DNA of 64,000 nucleotides from Sebastes aleutianus (Eukaryota > Chordata > Actinopteri > Perciformes > Sebastidae), in NCBI GenBank assembly GCA_916700875.1, contig CAKAKS010000001.1:17140461-17204460 (forward strand), read 5' to 3'. The position numbers and the translations under genes were made by a program. The notes under the pieces are model-generated. The model saw only the letters and a list, made by a program, of their open reading frames with translations, was not told the DNA's origin and ran no database searches. Of this stretch, positions 62,511-64,000 are shown piece after piece (position 1 is the first letter of the stretch; each line of letters starts with the position of its first letter).

Positions 62511-64000
62511 CATGGACCAGGTCACAATGGGTAACCTTCATTTTAATTCACAGAGCTTTTGCTCAGTAACAGGCTCAGCCTGGGGAGAAACCTATATACC
62601 TATACCTATATATTGATATGTACCAATCAGTTCAGAGGATGTCTGATAGATAAACAGATGTGGAAACCCCTTTACCACACAAACACTGACCGAGGAAGAT
62701 AAATTGACAAGGAAAACAACATCAGGTCAGCCACCTCCACACTGCACAACCAACTAAGTATTCATCACAGGTGCACTGTTAAATCCTCATGTGGAGGCAA
62801 TAACAAGGTGTTCAAATTGTATTAGCCAATACAGTAGATACCCATTCAGCTTAGAATATTGATAGAAAACCTTTCCAAAAAACCTAAATCTTTTATGAGA
62901 AAAATTGTGAAGCAAAGGCTCGTGGGAAAGAAGCTAGCTTGGAAAGGCGTTCTAGACTGTCAACAAAAATAAAAGGGAAAAACCCAAATTTCCCAGTCTT
63001 TCAAGTCTCTTGCCCAGGGTGGTTCACCTAGACGTGGCATATTTCCTATTGTGCCAGAACTGAGGAACTGTAGACATGCCAGTAGAGCCGTGTGCATATC
63101 ATCAGCAGGACAGCCAGTCCGATTTTTTTCCTGCAATCTCTATGACATGACGTCATGAGAGGGAAAGCTGCTACACAAAAGTTGCTATTCAAGATGAAAG
63201 GAGAGGAAGGTTGCAAAAAACATGAGTTTACCAGCAAATAAAAGATTAGTAAGCAGTTGAAAAACTTGGCCGACAAAACACATTCTGGCTAAGTAAAGAG
63301 AAGCAAGAAGGGGCCCAAATCGGATTTAACAGCGTGAACAATGAAGGTACTCACCACTAGTACTGAAAGGGAAACTTTCCAAGAATAAGAAAAAAAACAG
63401 AAAAAAAGTTACCAAACAAAGTTGAAGCCTGTTACAGCGTGGGACGCACACATTTTCTATGTCAAATTCTGTTCTGATTACTGATGGCTGCAAATGGGTA
63501 GACATGTCTGTACTGCAAAAAAAAAAAAAAGGAAAGAAAAAACGCTCCGGAACCAAGTAGCCTCCCTTTGTGAAACAGCCAGTGGGGTGTCGCTCTGCAG
63601 TCCGGAGATTCTCCTGGGAAGAATAAAAGCATGTTTGTTTCACAGTGTCTGTGCATGAACACTCTGCCTTGGCTGGGGAGATTTGTCAGAAGACGAGGGT
63701 TCCAACAAAATGGCTGGGTTCACCTGCTCCAGCAACGACTGATGGTTGCACAGAGCAGGGGAGAGGAGCAGATCTCACCAGACTAAATGCTCATTGCTGC
63801 CCAGCAGGGGTGCAAAACGGCAATAGAAAGCTACAGGATACAGTAATAGAAGGACCTGTTGGCTCCCAGCTGCAAAAGCAAAACATATTCTACCAGAGTG
63901 GTGGAGGAAAGAAGGCCATCCTTCTTCCTTTACCAACATATTCTTTCTCTTGTGAGAGCTGGAGTTGTTGGCAGGGACAATGGAGTCTTAAAGTGTCAAC
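62511..64000. other. Non-coding, no gene recognised
   Basis: AT-rich sequence with a poly-A run near 63518. No exon is recognised up to the window edge. Confidence 0.5.

Overview
The window is intronic and intergenic DNA of a vertebrate, almost certainly a teleost and probably a percomorph fish. The only protein-coding gene I can recognise is a delta-1 protocadherin, pcdh11, on the minus strand. The teleost assignment rests on the protein (fish-like PCDH11) and on interspersed repeats that I recognise as typical of ray-finned, mainly percomorph, genomes: elements ending near TATATACAGTCTATGG, the 'gttaggtttaggcaac' family, the 'aactaacgattatttt' family, the 'cctaaggaatccattgg' family, and degraded hAT, Tc1-like, THAP and TTAA-flanked elements. 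The family names are from memory and no database was searched.

Layout, read in the direction of the gene (right to left). A CpG- and CTG-rich stretch at about 49.6-51.2 kb holds candidate promoters and 5' untranslated exons. A 3' splice site at 44661-44662 opens an exon with 41 nt of 5' UTR and the first 180 codons (44080-44660): signal peptide, EC1 and the start of EC2. A 7,256-bp intron follows. A very large second coding exon (36823 to 34316, or to 34151 if read through) encodes the rest of EC2, EC3-EC7, the transmembrane segment and the proximal cytoplasmic domain. At 34316/34315 there is a good splice donor. If it is not used, translation continues for 54 residues to a TAA, with AATAAA only 11 nt beyond. 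This suggests a short-tail isoform made by intronic polyadenylation.

The left 34 kb lies 3' of this exon and is best read as a downstream intron. I saw no exon there for the remaining cytoplasmic tail, including the CM3/RRVTF region. The right 13 kb lies upstream of the candidate promoter region and could be intergenic DNA or intron between further 5' UTR exons. Both flanks hold microsatellites, purine/pyrimidine tracts, repeats and patches that look like conserved non-coding elements but cannot be proved so without alignment.

The most informative non-genic structures are: a 727-bp hAT-type element with an exact 8-bp target-site duplication and a truncated BED-type zinc-finger reading frame; next to it a THAP-domain fragment and a TTAA-flanked inverted-repeat element; a Tc1-like transposase fossil split by a younger insertion; one repeat family present in inverted orientation about 48 kb apart; and two strong hairpins. 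I found no rRNA or tRNA gene, no CRISPR array, no operon, no viral gene, and no convincing undescribed system.
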